Below, in pieces: positions 17,143 to 27,781 of a DNA stretch of 64,000 nucleotides (its first letter is position 1; the number at the start of each line of letters is the position of its first letter). The translations under genes and the position numbers were made by a program. The notes under the pieces are model-generated. The model was not told where the DNA came from. It worked only from the letters and a program-made list of their open reading frames with translations, and did not search any database. The stretch comes from Proteiniphilum saccharofermentans (GTDB taxonomy: Bacteria > Bacteroidota > Bacteroidia > Bacteroidales > Dysgonomonadaceae): NCBI RefSeq assembly GCF_900095135.1, contig NZ_LT605205.1, positions 3,534,001 to 3,598,000 of the forward strand. The letters run 5' to 3'.

Positions 17143-19176
17143 ATGAAAAAAATAGCAACCACTCTTTTTGGTTTTCTCTTTCTTTTTACAGCTTTTATAT
17201 CTGCCCAGGATATAATCACCTGGGATTTTTCCCTTGAAGATGCCGGAAACGGGGAGGTCAACATCATTGCCAAGGCCTCTGTCCAGCAGGGATGGTATAT
17301 GTACGACACGAAGATACCGGATGGCGGCCCCAACCCCACCATGATCGAGTTCGACAAGACAACCGGCGCAGAAGCGGTCGGCGAGTTCCAGTCGGTCGAT
17401 AAGAAAGCGACAGTGAAGCATGACGAGATTTTCGGAATGGAGATCGGCACCTTTACCGGTTCGACCACCTTTGCCCAGCGGTTGAAAATAACCGACAAGG
17501 TCGGTTTTTCCATCGAAGGGAACGTGCGTGCACAGGCATGTAACGACCAGACCTGTACACCTCCTTTACCGGTAGATTTCTCATTCGCTGCATCCGACCT
17601 GCCCGCTTCGGTAACAGTAGCCGGAAATACATCCACCGGAGAGAGTACCTTGCTTTCCACTCCTGCGGAAACAGAAGTACCGGCAGATACAACAGAAGAA
17701 ACAATTGCCCCGGATACCCCGGTCTCTTTAACCAGTACCGACAGGGAACAGCTCTGGTCGCCGGTCATTGAAGAGTTGAACGCACTTGGGGCGGACGATC
17801 ATGCCGACGCCTCCCTGTGGAGCATCTTCCTGAAAGGTCTTTTGTGGGGCTTTGCCGCCTTGATTACTCCCTGCGTCTGGCCGATGATCCCCATTACGGT
17901 CAGTTTCTTCCTGAACAGGAACAAGAAGAGCCGCAGGAAAGCCATACAGGATGCCACGATATACGGTCTCTCCATCATCATCATCTATGTGACGCTGGGG
18001 CTGATCATCACCGCTATCTTCGGTGCCGCCGCACTGAATAATATCGCTACGAGCCCGGTATTCAACCTGATCTTCTTCGCCCTGCTCATCACCTTTGCCT
18101 TTTCCTTCATGGGAGCTTTCGAGATCGTGCTTCCCTCGTCATGGACCAATAAGATGGACAGTAAGGTGGACAGCACCACGGGGATTATCAGCCTGTTTTT
18201 CATGGCATTTACCCTGGCACTGGTTTCCTTCTCCTGCACAGGCCCGATCATTGGATGGTTGTTGGTGGATGCCGCCACACAAGGTAACTTCCTGGCTCCC
18301 GCCCTGGGCATGTTCGGCTTCGCCTTTGCCCTGGCTATACCGTTCACACTGTTTGCCATCTTCCCCTCCTGGCTCAAGACATTACCCAAGTCGGGAAGCT
18401 GGCTCAACGCTGTGAAGGTGGTGCTCGGATTCATCGTGCTGGCCGTATCCCTGAAATTTTTATCGGTGGCCGACCTCTCCGGCGGATGGGGTATCCTCAA
18501 CCGTGATATATTCCTCTCGTTGTGGATCGTCATCTTCGCATTGCTGGGACTCTACCTCCTGGGAAAGATCAAACTGCACGGCGACAGTGACCTGTCTCAT
18601 GTGCCTCTTTTCAGGCTCTTCCTGGCCATACTCTCCTTTGCCTTTACCATCTATCTGGTGCCCGGTTTATGGGGCGCACCGCTGAAACCTATCAGTTCCA
18701 TCGTGCCGCCATTGTCGACGCAGGATTTTAAGCTGGCGCACAACCCGATGAACCAGGTCTTCGACGATTATGAGACCGGAATGGCCTATGCCGCACAGAC
18801 GGGCAAGCCGGTACTGCTGGAATTTGGCGGTCACGGCTGCGTGAACTGCCACAAGATGGATGCCACAGTACTGGCTGACGACCGTGTGAGGGAATTGATC
18901 GACGAGGAGTTTGTATTTATCGTGCTCATGGTGGACGAACGTACACGGCTGCCCGAAACAATCGAAGTCGATGAAAACGGAAGGACGTCAAAGCTGCGTA
19001 CAGTAGGCGACAAGTGGAGTTACCTGCAGCGCCACAAGTTCGGCACCCAGTCACAACCCTTTTACGTGGTACTTAATCACCAGGGAAAACCGCTTTCTCC
19101 TTCACACGCTTATGACGAGAGTGTGGATAACTATGTGGAATTCCTGCAGACGGGACTAAAAAATTTCAGAAAATAA
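17143..19176 (+). CDS. dsbD: Thiol:disulfide interchange protein DsbD
   Basis: Carries electrons from cytoplasmic thioredoxin across the inner membrane to periplasmic thiol proteins. Domains in order: signal peptide (about 1-21), an N-terminal DsbD alpha-type domain with the redox pair CNDQTC (about residues 131-136), a linker rich in Thr/Glu, a transmembrane domain of about eight helices with Cys in LITPCVWP and VSFSCTGP, and a C-terminal thioredoxin-like domain with CVNC (GGHGCVNCHKMD, about 566-571). The 677-residue length and order match full DsbD proteins. A small hairpin (19206-19226) follows. It could serve the thioredoxin lipoprotein encoded at 8.2-8.7 kb. Confidence 0.93.
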   Translation: MKKIATTLFGFLFLFTAFISAQDIITWDFSLEDAGNGEVNIIAKASVQQGWYMYDTKIPDGGPNPTMIEFDKTTGAEAVGEFQSVDKKATVKHDEIFGMEIGTFTGSTTFAQRLKITDKVGFSIEGNVRAQACNDQTCTPPLPVDFSFAASDLPASVTVAGNTSTGESTLLSTPAETEVPADTTEETIAPDTPVSLTSTDREQLWSPVIEELNALGADDHADASLWSIFLKGLLWGFAALITPCVWPMIPITVSFFLNRNKKSRRKAIQDATIYGLSIIIIYVTLGLIITAIFGAAALNNIATSPVFNLIFFALLITFAFSFMGAFEIVLPSSWTNKMDSKVDSTTGIISLFFMAFTLALVSFSCTGPIIGWLLVDAATQGNFLAPALGMFGFAFALAIPFTLFAIFPSWLKTLPKSGSWLNAVKVVLGFIVLAVSLKFLSVADLSGGWGILNRDIFLSLWIVIFALLGLYLLGKIKLHGDSDLSHVPLFRLFLAILSFAFTIYLVPGLWGAPLKPISSIVPPLSTQDFKLAHNPMNQVFDDYETGMAYAAQTGKPVLLEFGGHGCVNCHKMDATVLADDRVRELIDEEFVFIVLMVDERTRLPETIEVDENGRTSKLRTVGDKWSYLQRHKFGTQSQPFYVVLNHQGKPLSPSHAYDESVDNYVEFLQTGLKNFRK

Positions 19177-19205
19177 TTCAATCTCAGAAATAATTAATTT
19201 ATGAG

Positions 19206-19226
19206 GAGGCGCCGTTCAGGCGTCTC
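19206..19226 (+). terminator. Hairpin after dsbD, weak terminator
   Basis: GAGGCGCC-GTTCA-GGCGTCTC with one G-U pair, 30 bases after the dsbD stop and just before mazG. No long T-run follows, so read-through into mazG is likely. Confidence 0.4.
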
Positions 19227-19240
19227 TTCCATTTGTAGAT

Positions 19241-20035
19241 ATGGACAACAGACAACAGAAACTGGAGGCATTCGGCCGTTTGCTCGACATCATGGATGAG
19301 TTGCGGGAGAAATGCCCCTGGGACAGGGAACAGACCAACGAAAGCCTCAGGGCAAACACCATAGAGGAAACGTATGAGTTGGCGGAGGCGATCCTCAACA
19401 ACGACAATGCCGAAATCAAAAAGGAATTGGGAGATCTGCTGCTACATGTGGTATTTTACGCTAAAATAGGGGAAGAGAAGCAGGCATTCGATATGGCCGA
19501 CATCTGTAATTCCCTGTGTGACAAACTGATATTCCGTCATCCTCATGTTTTTGGCGATCAACAGGCCGATTCAGCCGGGATGGTAGAACAGTCCTGGGAG
19601 CAACTCAAACTGAAAGAAAAAGGAAGGAAACATTCGGTATTGGAGGGTGTACCTGCTGCCCTTCCCGCACTGGTGAAAGCCTACCGGATCCAGGACAAGG
19701 CACGCAATGCCGGATTTGACTGGAACCAACGTCATGATGTGTGGGATAAGGTAAAAGAGGAGTTAGGAGAATTAGAGGTCGAGATTGAAAAGATGAATAG
19801 TGACCGGATCGAAGCCGAATTCGGCGATCTGCTTTTCAGTGTCATCAACGCCGCCCGCCTCTACAAGGTAAATCCTGATAATGCGCTGGAACGCACCAAC
19901 CGAAAATTCATCTACCGTTTCGACTATATGGAGAAGAAGGTAAAAGAACAGGGACGATCGCTGAAAGATATGACGCTGGACGAGATGGAAGTGATCTGGC
20001 AAGAGGCGAAGAGAATGCAGGCGGACGACCTTTAG
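19241..20035 (+). CDS. mazG: Nucleoside triphosphate pyrophosphohydrolase MazG
   Basis: House-cleaning enzyme that hydrolyses NTPs and dNTPs to monophosphate and pyrophosphate. 264 residues with two MazG-type helical repeats. The first carries CPWDREQTNESLRANTIEETYELAEAI and EIKKELGDLLLHVVFYAKI, giving the EExxE and ExxD metal-binding pattern. The second has DKVKEELGELEVEI and EFGDLLFSVINAARL. This two-domain form is typical of MazG from Bacteroidetes and E. coli. It follows dsbD by 64 bases and converges on the next gene with 11 bases between stops. Confidence 0.95.
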   Translation: MDNRQQKLEAFGRLLDIMDELREKCPWDREQTNESLRANTIEETYELAEAILNNDNAEIKKELGDLLLHVVFYAKIGEEKQAFDMADICNSLCDKLIFRHPHVFGDQQADSAGMVEQSWEQLKLKEKGRKHSVLEGVPAALPALVKAYRIQDKARNAGFDWNQRHDVWDKVKEELGELEVEIEKMNSDRIEAEFGDLLFSVINAARLYKVNPDNALERTNRKFIYRFDYMEKKVKEQGRSLKDMTLDEMEVIWQEAKRMQADDL

Positions 20036-20046
20036 CGCCGCCTTCT

Positions 20047-20610
20047 TCATTTCCCGACTCGCCAGCGCGACAGGATCGTCTTCCGTTTCGGGAAAATACC
20101 GTTCTTCTTGGTGCGTACATCTTCCACCACATAAAAAATATTGCTGTCAAATTGAGTCAGCATAAGTGCCAGCGTCTTCATCTCCTTCCGGTCCACAACG
20201 GTCTCTATGATATCCACTTCATTGGTCGAACCCGTGCCGTGAGTCATCGTAGCGCCAAAATTCACCTGATTGAGCATCTGCACCAGTTCTTTTCCGTTTT
20301 TCTGCGTATAAATACGACAGAGCAAAATACCATAAGCGATCCGGTTCTCAATAAGGATACCTACGTAATTTCCCGTGGCATAACCGGCGGCATACGACAA
20401 ATAGGATACTATGTCGTTGGCACGGACCAGAATTTGTGAGATAATCACTATCCAGATAAAGACCTCTACAAAACCGATGATAGGGGCTATATTTTTTGCC
20501 CCTTTGGAAACGAAAATAATTCGCAGGGTACCCAGAGTAACATCGATAATACGGCCAAAGAAAATGATAAAAGGCAACAGCCAGGGGTAAACGTCTAAAA
20601 ATTCGAACAT
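20047..20610 (-). CDS. UPF0316/DUF2179-type membrane protein
   Basis: 187 residues. Three predicted membrane helices in the N-terminal ~90 residues (PWLLPFIIFFGRIIDVTLGTLRIIF, IGFVEVFIWIVIISQIL, and a Gly/Ala-rich third) are followed by a small cytoplasmic DUF2179-like domain (from AYGILLCRIYTQKNGKELV to FYVVEDVRTKK). This is the arrangement of the UPF0316 family (DUF5698 plus DUF2179). Function is unknown; the C-terminal domain resembles small ligand-binding modules. It stands alone, convergent with mazG. Confidence 0.88.
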   Translation of the reverse strand: MFEFLDVYPWLLPFIIFFGRIIDVTLGTLRIIFVSKGAKNIAPIIGFVEVFIWIVIISQILVRANDIVSYLSYAAGYATGNYVGILIENRIAYGILLCRIYTQKNGKELVQMLNQVNFGATMTHGTGSTNEVDIIETVVDRKEMKTLALMLTQFDSNIFYVVEDVRTKKNGIFPKRKTILSRWRVGK

Positions 20611-20674
20611 ATTTTTTATTTAAGAAATTGGAACTAAGAAATTAGAAATAAAGAAGTTTTAAATTATGAGTTAC

Positions 20675-20705
20675 GAATCTTTGAATCTTTGAATCTTTGA
20701 ATCTT
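20675..20705. repeat. 8-bp tandem repeat, about 3.9 copies
   Basis: The unit GAATCTTT is repeated without interruption (20675-20705) in the spacer between the threonine aldolase stop and the UPF0316 gene start. Noncoding; such short repeats are slippage-prone. Confidence 0.8.
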
Positions 20706-20725
20706 GAAATCTTCACTTTTAGTTT

Positions 20726-21751
20726 TTAACTGATCAATTCTTTCAAATAATCTACAAAATCCCGGATATCTTCATCGGTAGTATCCCACGAACACACAAG
20801 GCGAACCTCGTTCCGGGATTCATCCCAATCGTAAAAGAAATATCTCTCCCGTAATTTATCAGTAATCTCCCGGGGAAGAATCAGAAAGAGAGCATTCGAC
20901 TGTACCGGTTGTGTAATCTCTATCCCTCCAATCCTGTCTATCTCATCATAGAGCTTCTGTGCCGCATCGTTGGATCTTTTCGCGTTCTTCAGCCAGATGT
21001 TTTCATTCAGGTAAGGAATAAACTGTGCGGAGATAAACCGCATTTTAGAATAGAGCTGAGTGGTCTGCTTCCGGTAATACCTCATGTTTTCAGCTAATTC
21101 CTTACGCAATGGCACAAGCGCCTCGCCGAACATCAGTCCGTTTTTCGTGCCTCCCAACGTAAAGATATCCACCCCGGCATCAACAGTCATCTCCCTCAGC
21201 GGGACATCCAGAAAGGCACAGGCATTGGCTATCCGTGTACCGTCCATAAAAAGGATCATATCATGATTATGTGCCAGATCGGCAAGTGCTTTTATCTCCT
21301 GGGGAGTATAAAGCGTGCCCAGTTCCGTGGTCTGTGAAATAGCGATCACTTTCGGCTGGGAATGATGCTCAAAGCCAAAGCCATGCAGATAAGGACGCAC
21401 TAAAGCAGGGGTAAGTTTACCGTCGGGTGTAGGGATCTCCTTCAACGCTGCCCCGGTCATCTTCACAGGTGCGCCGCACTCGTCCACCGCAATATGGGCG
21501 GTAGCAGCACAAAGGATTGAATGGAAAGGCAATGTACAAGCCTGTAATGCCACTACATTGGCTCCGGTACCGTTAAATAGAAAAAAGGGCTCTACCTCTT
21601 TCTCTCCAAGAAGCGTGCGGATCGCTCCCTTCGCCTCATGGGTCCATGGATCATCGCCATACGCTATGGTATGGTCGTTGTTGGCACTCATCAGTGCCTG
21701 CATGATTTGCGGATCTACACCGGAATTATTGTCGCTTCCGAAACTTCGCAT
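20726..21751 (-). CDS. ltaE: Low-specificity L-threonine aldolase
   Basis: PLP enzyme that cleaves threonine or allo-threonine to glycine and acetaldehyde. 341 residues of fold-type I. The start FGSDNNSGVDPQIMQAL and the segment YGDDPWTHEAKGAIRTLLG are typical; FMDGTRIANA carries the PLP-contacting Asp and Arg, and the Schiff-base Lys is in TLGGTKNG (about residue 199). Its closeness to MetH (both tied to glycine and one-carbon metabolism) may be coincidental; the genes are 46 bases apart on the same strand, so cotranscription is possible. Confidence 0.92.
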   Translation of the reverse strand: MRSFGSDNNSGVDPQIMQALMSANNDHTIAYGDDPWTHEAKGAIRTLLGEKEVEPFFLFNGTGANVVALQACTLPFHSILCAATAHIAVDECGAPVKMTGAALKEIPTPDGKLTPALVRPYLHGFGFEHHSQPKVIAISQTTELGTLYTPQEIKALADLAHNHDMILFMDGTRIANACAFLDVPLREMTVDAGVDIFTLGGTKNGLMFGEALVPLRKELAENMRYYRKQTTQLYSKMRFISAQFIPYLNENIWLKNAKRSNDAAQKLYDEIDRIGGIEITQPVQSNALFLILPREITDKLRERYFFYDWDESRNEVRLVCSWDTTDEDIRDFVDYLKELIS

Positions 21752-21797
21752 GATATCTCTGAATTATGTGTACAAAGATACAAAACCTTTCTGTCAA

Positions 21798-24700
21798 CTA
21801 TGCTAAATTGGCCAGCAGGAACTTGCGAATCTCGTCGGGTGTCACATTTCTACGTCTGGCATAGTCAGCTACTTGCACTTCCGATATCTCCCCAATGGCA
21901 AAATATTTTGATTGCGGATGGGCGAAAAAGAGTCCGCTGACCGATGCATTGGGATACATAACACCGTTCTCAGTGAGCAAGATACCGATCTCCGGGGTGG
22001 CAAGTACATCATGCAGCAGGAAATTCATTGTCTGATCCGGGATAGAGGGATAACCCACCGCAGGGCGTATCCCCTCATACTTCACAGCGAACATTTCGGC
22101 AATCGAGAGGTTTTCTTCTGCTGCATGCCCCCAGTATTCACGACGCACTTTGGCATGCAACCACTCTGTAGCTGCCTCCGCAAGCCGGTCGAGCAACGAC
22201 TTCATCAACAGGGCTGCATATTCATCACCTTCCGCCTCATAACGGCCCATCTGCTCTTCCGCTCCCACTCCTGCAGTGACGGCGAAAGTACCGATATAAT
22301 CTTTCTTCCCCGTATGGCGTGGCGCAATAAAATCACTCAGGCAGAAGTACTCATTCTTGTCGTTCTTCTTCTGCTGGCGCAGGAACGGGAAAGGCGTACC
22401 GCCGACGAAAATTGTATCATTTTCACTGTATGCTTCATATATCCCGAAAACCGCTTTGACATATTCAGCCTTTTCATCGACGAATTTTTGCAGCATGTCT
22501 GCGGCGTCGTCATACAGTTTTTCAGCTTCCCGCCCTTTTTCACGGTCGTCCTCGCGGTATCCGCCCAACCATGCGTCACGAGCCTCTTTGGTACGTTCCG
22601 TTTTGGTGACAGTATGGAATTTGGCCGACATATTCCAGGCATGGAAAAAGAATTTCCAGTCGATATAGGGAATAATCTCAGCCATATCGATATGTTCCAG
22701 CTTCACACGTCCCAATGTGCGGGGAACGACAGCCTCATATCCGCTCCAGTCGATACTGAAAGCATTCTTTCTGGCCTCTTCCAATGAAACCAGTTCGACC
22801 ACTTTCCGTGTACTGTTCTCCCTCAACACCGTATACTCATCCTTTACTTTCCGGATATAGTCATTCCTGTTACCGGGGCTCATCAGGTTGGCAACCGCCG
22901 ATGGGCTTTGCGAGGCATCTTTGACATAAACTACGGGACCCAGGCTGTATTTCGGTTCTATCTTTAGTGCCGTATGCAGTTTCGAAGTAGTAGCTCCACC
23001 GATCAGCAGGGGGAGACTGAAACCTGCCTTTTCCATCTCAGTGGCGACGATGGCCATCTCTTCGAGCGACGGAGTGATCAATCCGCTTAACCCTACAATA
23101 TCGGGTTGTTCACTGATTACCGTTTCGATAATCTTTTCGGGAGGCACCATTACCCCCAGGTCGATAATTTCATAATTATTGCAGGCCAATACGATGGAGA
23201 CAATATTCTTACCGATATCATGCACATCTCCCTTCACTGTGGCGAGCACTATCTTGCCTGCTTTCCGCTGCGAATCACCGATCGCTTTCTCGGCTTCAAT
23301 GGTAGGTTGCAGGATCGCAACTGCTTTTTTCATGGTGCGTGCCGCCTTTACTACCTGCGGAAGGAACATCTTTCCCGCACCGAAAAGGTCGCCCACCCGG
23401 TTCATTCCATCCATCAACGGTTTATCGATAATATCCACCGCACGAGGATAGGCTTGCAGCGCTTCGGCAAGATCCTCTTCCATGTAATCCCCTATCCCTT
23501 TTACCAATGCGTGACTCAACCGTTCTTCAAGGGGAAGCGTACGCCACTCCTCTGTTTTGCCTTTTTCCGCTTCCGGATTCTTTTCTCCTTTGATCTTTTC
23601 GGCATAAGCCATCATCCGCTCGGTAGCGTCATCGCGCCTGTTCAGCACCGCATCTTCGGCCAGTTCTTTCACATCGGCAGGGATATCTTCATAGATCACC
23701 GACTGCGCCGGATTCACGATACCCATATCCATCCCGGCACGAATGGCATGATAAAGAAAAACGGAATGCATCACTTCCCGCACATAATCGTTCCCGCGAA
23801 ATGAGAAAGAAAGGTTGCTCACTCCTCCGCTCACTTTGGCATACGGCAGGTTTTCCTTGATCCATCGTGCGGTTTTAATGAAATCCACCGCGTAATTCTT
23901 ATGTTCATCGATCCCCGTAGCAATAGCCAGCACGTTAGGGTCGAAAATAATATCTTTCGGATCAAAATCATTTTCGGTAAGTAATCTATAAGCACGACCG
24001 CATATCTCGATACGGCGTTCGAAGGTGTCGGCCTGTCCCGTCTCATCGAAAGCCATTACCACTACTGCCGCCCCATAGCGCTGCGCCAACCGCGCCTGAT
24101 GGAGGAACTCCGCCTCTCCGTTCTTCAACGAAATGGAGTTGGCAATTGATTTCCCCTGTACACATTTCAAGCCGGCTTCCAATACCTCCCATTTTGAGGA
24201 GTCGATCATGATGGGTACGCGTGATACATCGGGATCAGATGCCAACAGATTCAGGAAGCTGGTCATTTCCTCCACCCCATCGAGCAGCCCGTCATCCATG
24301 TTGATATCGAGCACCTGCGCTCCGTCCTCTACCTGCTTACGGGCAATATCGAGCGCTTCCTCATAGTTCTTTTGCTGAATCAATCGCAGAAACCTCTTCG
24401 ATCCGGCTACGTTACACCGCTCCCCGATATTCATAAAATTAATCTGGGGCGACACCTCCAGCATCTCCAATCCCGAAAGCCGCAGGTATTCCGGAGAAGA
24501 AGCCTTTTGATGAGGTACACCGTTTTCTACTATACGTACATATTCGGCGATATGGGCAGGAGTTGTACCGCAACATCCGCCAATGATATTTACCAGACCT
24601 TCGTCCACAAACTCTTTGATCTGTGCAGCCATCTTTTCCGGGGTCTCGTCATACTCACCCAGTTGATTGGGCAATCCGGCATTGGGATAAGTGCTGATAT

Positions 24701-25496
24701 AGAAAGGAGCAATGCGCCCCAGTTCCTTCACATAAGGCTTCAGTTCAGCCGCTCCCAGCGAGCAGTTCAACCCGATAGCCAACGGATTGGCATGGCTGAC
24801 GGAAGCGACAAAAGCGCCAAGCGTCTGCCCCGAAAGGGTTCGTCCTGCTCTGTCGGAAATAGTAACAGAAAGGATGACAGGCGTTTTTATACCGGTCTCT
24901 TCCGCTACCTCCTCAGCAGCAAAAATAGCAGCTTTCGCGTTGAGCGTATCAAAAATAGTCTCTATCAGAAGGATGTCTACTCCACCTTCCACCAATGCGC
25001 TGATCTGTTCTTTATAAGCTGCTTTGAAGTCGTCAAAGACTGCCGAGCGGAACATGGGATTCTCTACTTGGGGACTCATCGACGCCGTCTTGTTGGTTGG
25101 TCCGATGGATCCCGCCACAAACCGGGGTTTCCCAGGCGTTTTCCGGGTAAACTCATCGGCTGCTTCACGTGCCAGCCGGGCTGCCGCCAGATTGATCTCA
25201 CGGGCCAGATGGCTCATATGGTAATCCTGCATCGAGATCGATGTGGAATTGAAAGTATTGGTTTCGATGATATCGGCACCGGCAGCCAGGTATTCACGAT
25301 GGATCTCGCCAATCACATCGGGACGGGTAAGCGAAAGCAGGTCGTTATTGCCTTTAAGCAACCGATCGAAATCTTTGAACCGCTCACCCCGGAAATCAGC
25401 TTCTGTAAGACCGTAACGTTGTATCATTGTACCCATCGCACCATCCAGGATCAGGATGCGACCGGGCAGAATATCTTCTATTTTCTTCTTTGTCAT
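21798..25496 (-). CDS. metH: Cobalamin-dependent methionine synthase MetH
   Basis: Transfers a methyl group from methyltetrahydrofolate via cobalamin to homocysteine. Domains in order: homocysteine/zinc domain (GLNCSLGA and GGCCGTTP supply Cys ligands), pterin-binding domain ([16 protein letters not shown], about residues 355-370), B12-binding cap and Rossmann domain with the base-off His motif DVHDIGKN (about 755-762), and the C-terminal AdoMet activation domain ([13 protein letters not shown]). 1232 residues from the ATG at 25494-25496, a full-length four-module form; an upstream TTG at 25508 is less likely. No riboswitch-like structure was recognised in the leader. Probably cotranscribed with ltaE. 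Confidence 0.97.
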   Translation of the reverse strand: MTKKKIEDILPGRILILDGAMGTMIQRYGLTEADFRGERFKDFDRLLKGNNDLLSLTRPDVIGEIHREYLAAGADIIETNTFNSTSISMQDYHMSHLAREINLAAARLAREAADEFTRKTPGKPRFVAGSIGPTNKTASMSPQVENPMFRSAVFDDFKAAYKEQISALVEGGVDILLIETIFDTLNAKAAIFAAEEVAEETGIKTPVILSVTISDRAGRTLSGQTLGAFVASVSHANPLAIGLNCSLGAAELKPYVKELGRIAPFYISTYPNAGLPNQLGEYDETPEKMAAQIKEFVDEGLVNIIGGCCGTTPAHIAEYVRIVENGVPHQKASSPEYLRLSGLEMLEVSPQINFMNIGERCNVAGSKRFLRLIQQKNYEEALDIARKQVEDGAQVLDINMDDGLLDGVEEMTSFLNLLASDPDVSRVPIMIDSSKWEVLEAGLKCVQGKSIANSISLKNGEAEFLHQARLAQRYGAAVVVMAFDETGQADTFERRIEICGRAYRLLTENDFDPKDIIFDPNVLAIATGIDEHKNYAVDFIKTARWIKENLPYAKVSGGVSNLSFSFRGNDYVREVMHSVFLYHAIRAGMDMGIVNPAQSVIYEDIPADVKELAEDAVLNRRDDATERMMAYAEKIKGEKNPEAEKGKTEEWRTLPLEERLSHALVKGIGDYMEEDLAEALQAYPRAVDIIDKPLMDGMNRVGDLFGAGKMFLPQVVKAARTMKKAVAILQPTIEAEKAIGDSQRKAGKIVLATVKGDVHDIGKNIVSIVLACNNYEIIDLGVMVPPEKIIETVISEQPDIVGLSGLITPSLEEMAIVATEMEKAGFSLPLLIGGATTSKLHTALKIEPKYSLGPVVYVKDASQSPSAVANLMSPGNRNDYIRKVKDEYTVLRENSTRKVVELVSLEEARKNAFSIDWSGYEAVVPRTLGRVKLEHIDMAEIIPYIDWKFFFHAWNMSAKFHTVTKTERTKEARDAWLGGYREDDREKGREAEKLYDDAADMLQKFVDEKAEYVKAVFGIYEAYSENDTIFVGGTPFPFLRQQKKNDKNEYFCLSDFIAPRHTGKKDYIGTFAVTAGVGAEEQMGRYEAEGDEYAALLMKSLLDRLAEAATEWLHAKVRREYWGHAAEENLSIAEMFAVKYEGIRPAVGYPSIPDQTMNFLLHDVLATPEIGILLTENGVMYPNASVSGLFFAHPQSKYFAIGEISEVQVADYARRRNVTPDEIRKFLLANLA

Positions 25497-25587
25497 ATTT
25501 TGTTTCAATTAGGCTCAAAATGAACTGTCCTGATGGTCCACCATCAGAAGTCTTCCATTTTCAACTTTAACTCCATTGATTTTCTGT

Positions 25588-25628
25588 CGTCACTCGGCAT
25601 AGTACAAGCAAGCTTGTCTCTGCCCTCA
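25588..25628. repeat. Dispersed intergenic repeat, copy A
   Basis: CACTCGGCATAGTA then CAAGCAAGCTTG (25605-25616) then TCTCTGCCCTC. The same plan occurs at 32545-32640 (two copies) and 49449-49490. Noncoding, upstream of metH. Confidence 0.65.
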
Positions 25629-25641
25629 TTCCTAAGAAAAT

Positions 25642-26619
25642 TCAATTTTCAATTTTCAATTCTGAACTGCCAAACCTCAACTTCAAAACAAATCTTCTCA
25701 TCCACACCACTATCCACGCAACCAACAACCGTACTCCCAGTATCCACCAGACGGATACACCGAGCGCTATAAAAAGGATGTTATCTTCCAGTACGGAATG
25801 AGACATGGCAAGATGATAGTTCAACAAATTAGCATCGGTTCTGTTCACCTTTCCCTCCTTCATCTGATCCATCATCAGCGCACCCCCGTATGCCAGCCCC
25901 ACAATATAGCCGATAAGCCAGAGAAATCCGGTACTTGCCGGCAGGCCGAAAAACCTTAGTAACGGTTCAATACCCTTGCTCAGTTTAGGGATCAGCCTGT
26001 AAGCATGGAGGAGACTGTAAAGCAGATTCAGTGAAAAAACAATTACGGCAATAAGAAGCATTACCTGTAACGAGCTTTTCAGCCAAAGCAACAACAGATC
26101 GCCCAATGAGGTTATTACGGCTACGTCTGTCTGCACAAAAACAGGATTTCCCATATCCTGCGGTAGGATCAGATTCAACAACAACCCTACGACAACACTC
26201 ATTGTGATCCGCAAAGTGGTGACAGTCCAGAAGGGTGTTCCGGTCTTCGCCTGAATAGCACTTTCTACCGGAAGATTGTGAGATATCTGGCACATCAGCG
26301 CCAGAATAGTGAGTTCCCTCAGGGTGATCGACATGGAGGTGATAATAGCCAGCGGCGCGTAGAGCGGAAGGAAAATACTGGTGATAAAAACAATGGCGGT
26401 ACTGCCGGGCAATCCCAGATAAATAAAAACAGGGTCGAGAAGACCGGCAAAAAACACGAGTATGCCGTAATAATCCAACAATCTCACGACCAGGGAAACG
26501 GGTAAAATAATCTTCAACAACCATAATGTGGTATAGCCCGATTTCCTGAACGCCGGATAAACTATATCATTACGAAACCGCTTCCTGCTTCTCACTCCTC
26601 CACTTCTCCACTCCTCCAC
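25642..26619 (-). CDS. Nucleoside-recognition (Gate) domain membrane protein
   Basis: 325 residues with about eight hydrophobic segments. The part around LPGSTAIVFITSIFLPLYAPLAIITSM and a second similar half (PASTGFLWLIGYIVGLAYGGALMM) match the Gate/nucleoside-recognition domain seen in SpoVA-, FeoB- and NupC-like transport proteins. Substrate unknown. The first codon is GTG at 26619, and the first residues come from a low-complexity GTGGAGGAG repeat, so an in-frame GTG at 26595 is an equally good start. It lies 25 bases after smpB on the same strand. Confidence 0.82.
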   Translation of the reverse strand: MEEWRSGGVRSRKRFRNDIVYPAFRKSGYTTLWLLKIILPVSLVVRLLDYYGILVFFAGLLDPVFIYLGLPGSTAIVFITSIFLPLYAPLAIITSMSITLRELTILALMCQISHNLPVESAIQAKTGTPFWTVTTLRITMSVVVGLLLNLILPQDMGNPVFVQTDVAVITSLGDLLLLWLKSSLQVMLLIAVIVFSLNLLYSLLHAYRLIPKLSKGIEPLLRFFGLPASTGFLWLIGYIVGLAYGGALMMDQMKEGKVNRTDANLLNYHLAMSHSVLEDNILFIALGVSVWWILGVRLLVAWIVVWMRRFVLKLRFGSSELKIEN

Positions 26620-26644
26620 TTCTTAACTTTTAATTTTTAACTTT

Positions 26645-27097
26645 TCACTTCCTAAACATCCTGTCCATTGATCTCTTGTCTTCTTTTTCTTTCAGGGACT
26701 GACGCTTATCGTACTGCTTTTTCCCTCTCGCTACCGCAATCACAATTTTGGCCAATCCTTTTTCATTGATGAACAGACGGATGGGAATAATAGTGAATCC
26801 GGTCTCTTTGGTAAGACGGGAAAGTTTGCGCAGTTCGTTTCTATTGAGGAGCAGTTTACGGTCGCGCCGGGCACTGTGATTATTATAGGTACCGTAAAAG
26901 TATTCGGCAATATGCATATTACGCACCCATAATTCTCCCCGCTCGAAGAAACAATAGGTATCTACCAGGCTCGCCTTTCCCAGCCGGATCGACTTGATCT
27001 CGGTGCCGGTAAGTACAATACCTGCCGTAAAGGTTTCAACCAGTTCGTAATCGAACGTGGCACGTTTGTTCTTTATATTGATAGCTGCTTGCTTCAT
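26645..27097 (-). CDS. smpB: SsrA-binding protein SmpB
   Basis: Binds tmRNA and delivers it to stalled ribosomes for trans-translation. 150 residues. The OB-type core ([39 protein letters not shown]) and the basic C-terminal tail ([29 protein letters not shown]) are characteristic. Its ATG overlaps the TAA of the upstream Yip1-like gene by one base, indicating translational coupling. Confidence 0.97.
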   Translation of the reverse strand: MKQAAINIKNKRATFDYELVETFTAGIVLTGTEIKSIRLGKASLVDTYCFFERGELWVRNMHIAEYFYGTYNNHSARRDRKLLLNRNELRKLSRLTKETGFTIIPIRLFINEKGLAKIVIAVARGKKQYDKRQSLKEKEDKRSMDRMFRK

Positions 27098-27648
27098 TAC
27101 TTTATCAAATAGGAAAAAAGAGTACAGATAAGTACCGGCGACAGAATGATAATGGCAGATGCTACTGCCGTAAAATCAGTGACTTTTGCTTTTGGTACTT
27201 TCATAAAATAAATGAATCCAACATTCACCACATAAATGGTGTAAAGCACCAATAACCAGAGAATAAAGAGTTCTGATAGAAAAGGTGTAACGATAAACAA
27301 GGCATAGAGTACTACTGAAGCATAGCCTGTGAATTGCTGAAAGCGGGACAGGTCCTTGCTTAAACCAAAGCGGGGAGCAATTTCATTCAGCAGATAAGCA
27401 GCAATAAAATAACCGCCGTAGACTCCTACAACACTAATAATAGCACCCTTCAACGCATTCTCCACATTCCCTTCCCTCACGAACCACAGACCTCCCACAA
27501 AAGAAGTGAAGGCAATGATTCCGAATATGGGATGAAGGAAACGGTAAAGGAACTCATGCTGCGTCCTCTTTTCCTTTTCCACATCTTTCCATGCCCGGGG
27601 AGACGCGACAATGAGCTGCGCAATAGTGATAAAAATATCCCTCCACAT
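27097..27648 (-). CDS. Yip1-family membrane protein
   Basis: 183 residues with five predicted membrane helices and the short N-terminal [12 protein letters not shown] element that is common in bacterial Yip1/DUF1282 proteins. The hydrophobic segments begin near [16 protein letters not shown]. Function unknown; the family may affect membrane trafficking or transporters. Directly coupled to smpB. A strong terminator (27725-27761) isolates it from the upstream lipoprotein gene. Confidence 0.8.
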   Translation of the reverse strand: MWRDIFITIAQLIVASPRAWKDVEKEKRTQHEFLYRFLHPIFGIIAFTSFVGGLWFVREGNVENALKGAIISVVGVYGGYFIAAYLLNEIAPRFGLSKDLSRFQQFTGYASVVLYALFIVTPFLSELFILWLLVLYTIYVVNVGFIYFMKVPKAKVTDFTAVASAIIILSPVLICTLFSYLIK

Positions 27649-27724
27649 TCCTTTTTGATTTTGGATTGCAAAGGTACATGATTTTTTTGAAAGAGAAGAG
27701 TTTCATTGATCACGACGTCAGTAA

Positions 27725-27761
27725 AAAACGACAGCTCCTGTTATCGAGGAGCTGTCGTTTT
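27725..27761 (-). terminator. Strong intrinsic terminator after the lipoprotein gene
   Basis: A perfect 15-bp stem (arms 27725-27739 and 27747-27761, core ACGACAGCTCCT) with a 7-base loop. Read on the minus strand the stem is followed by a run of six T, 21 bases after the stop of the gene at 27782. Confidence 0.9.
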
Positions 27762-27781
27762 CTATTATATGACAGTAAAAC

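Noticed and set aside
21912-25523. Several long open frames on the plus strand opposite metH
   Set aside because: They are antisense to a clear MetH protein and have no family features.
25497-25640. Cobalamin or SAM riboswitch upstream of metH
   Set aside because: No conserved B12-box or SAM-type core was recognisable in the leader, which instead holds the dispersed repeat.
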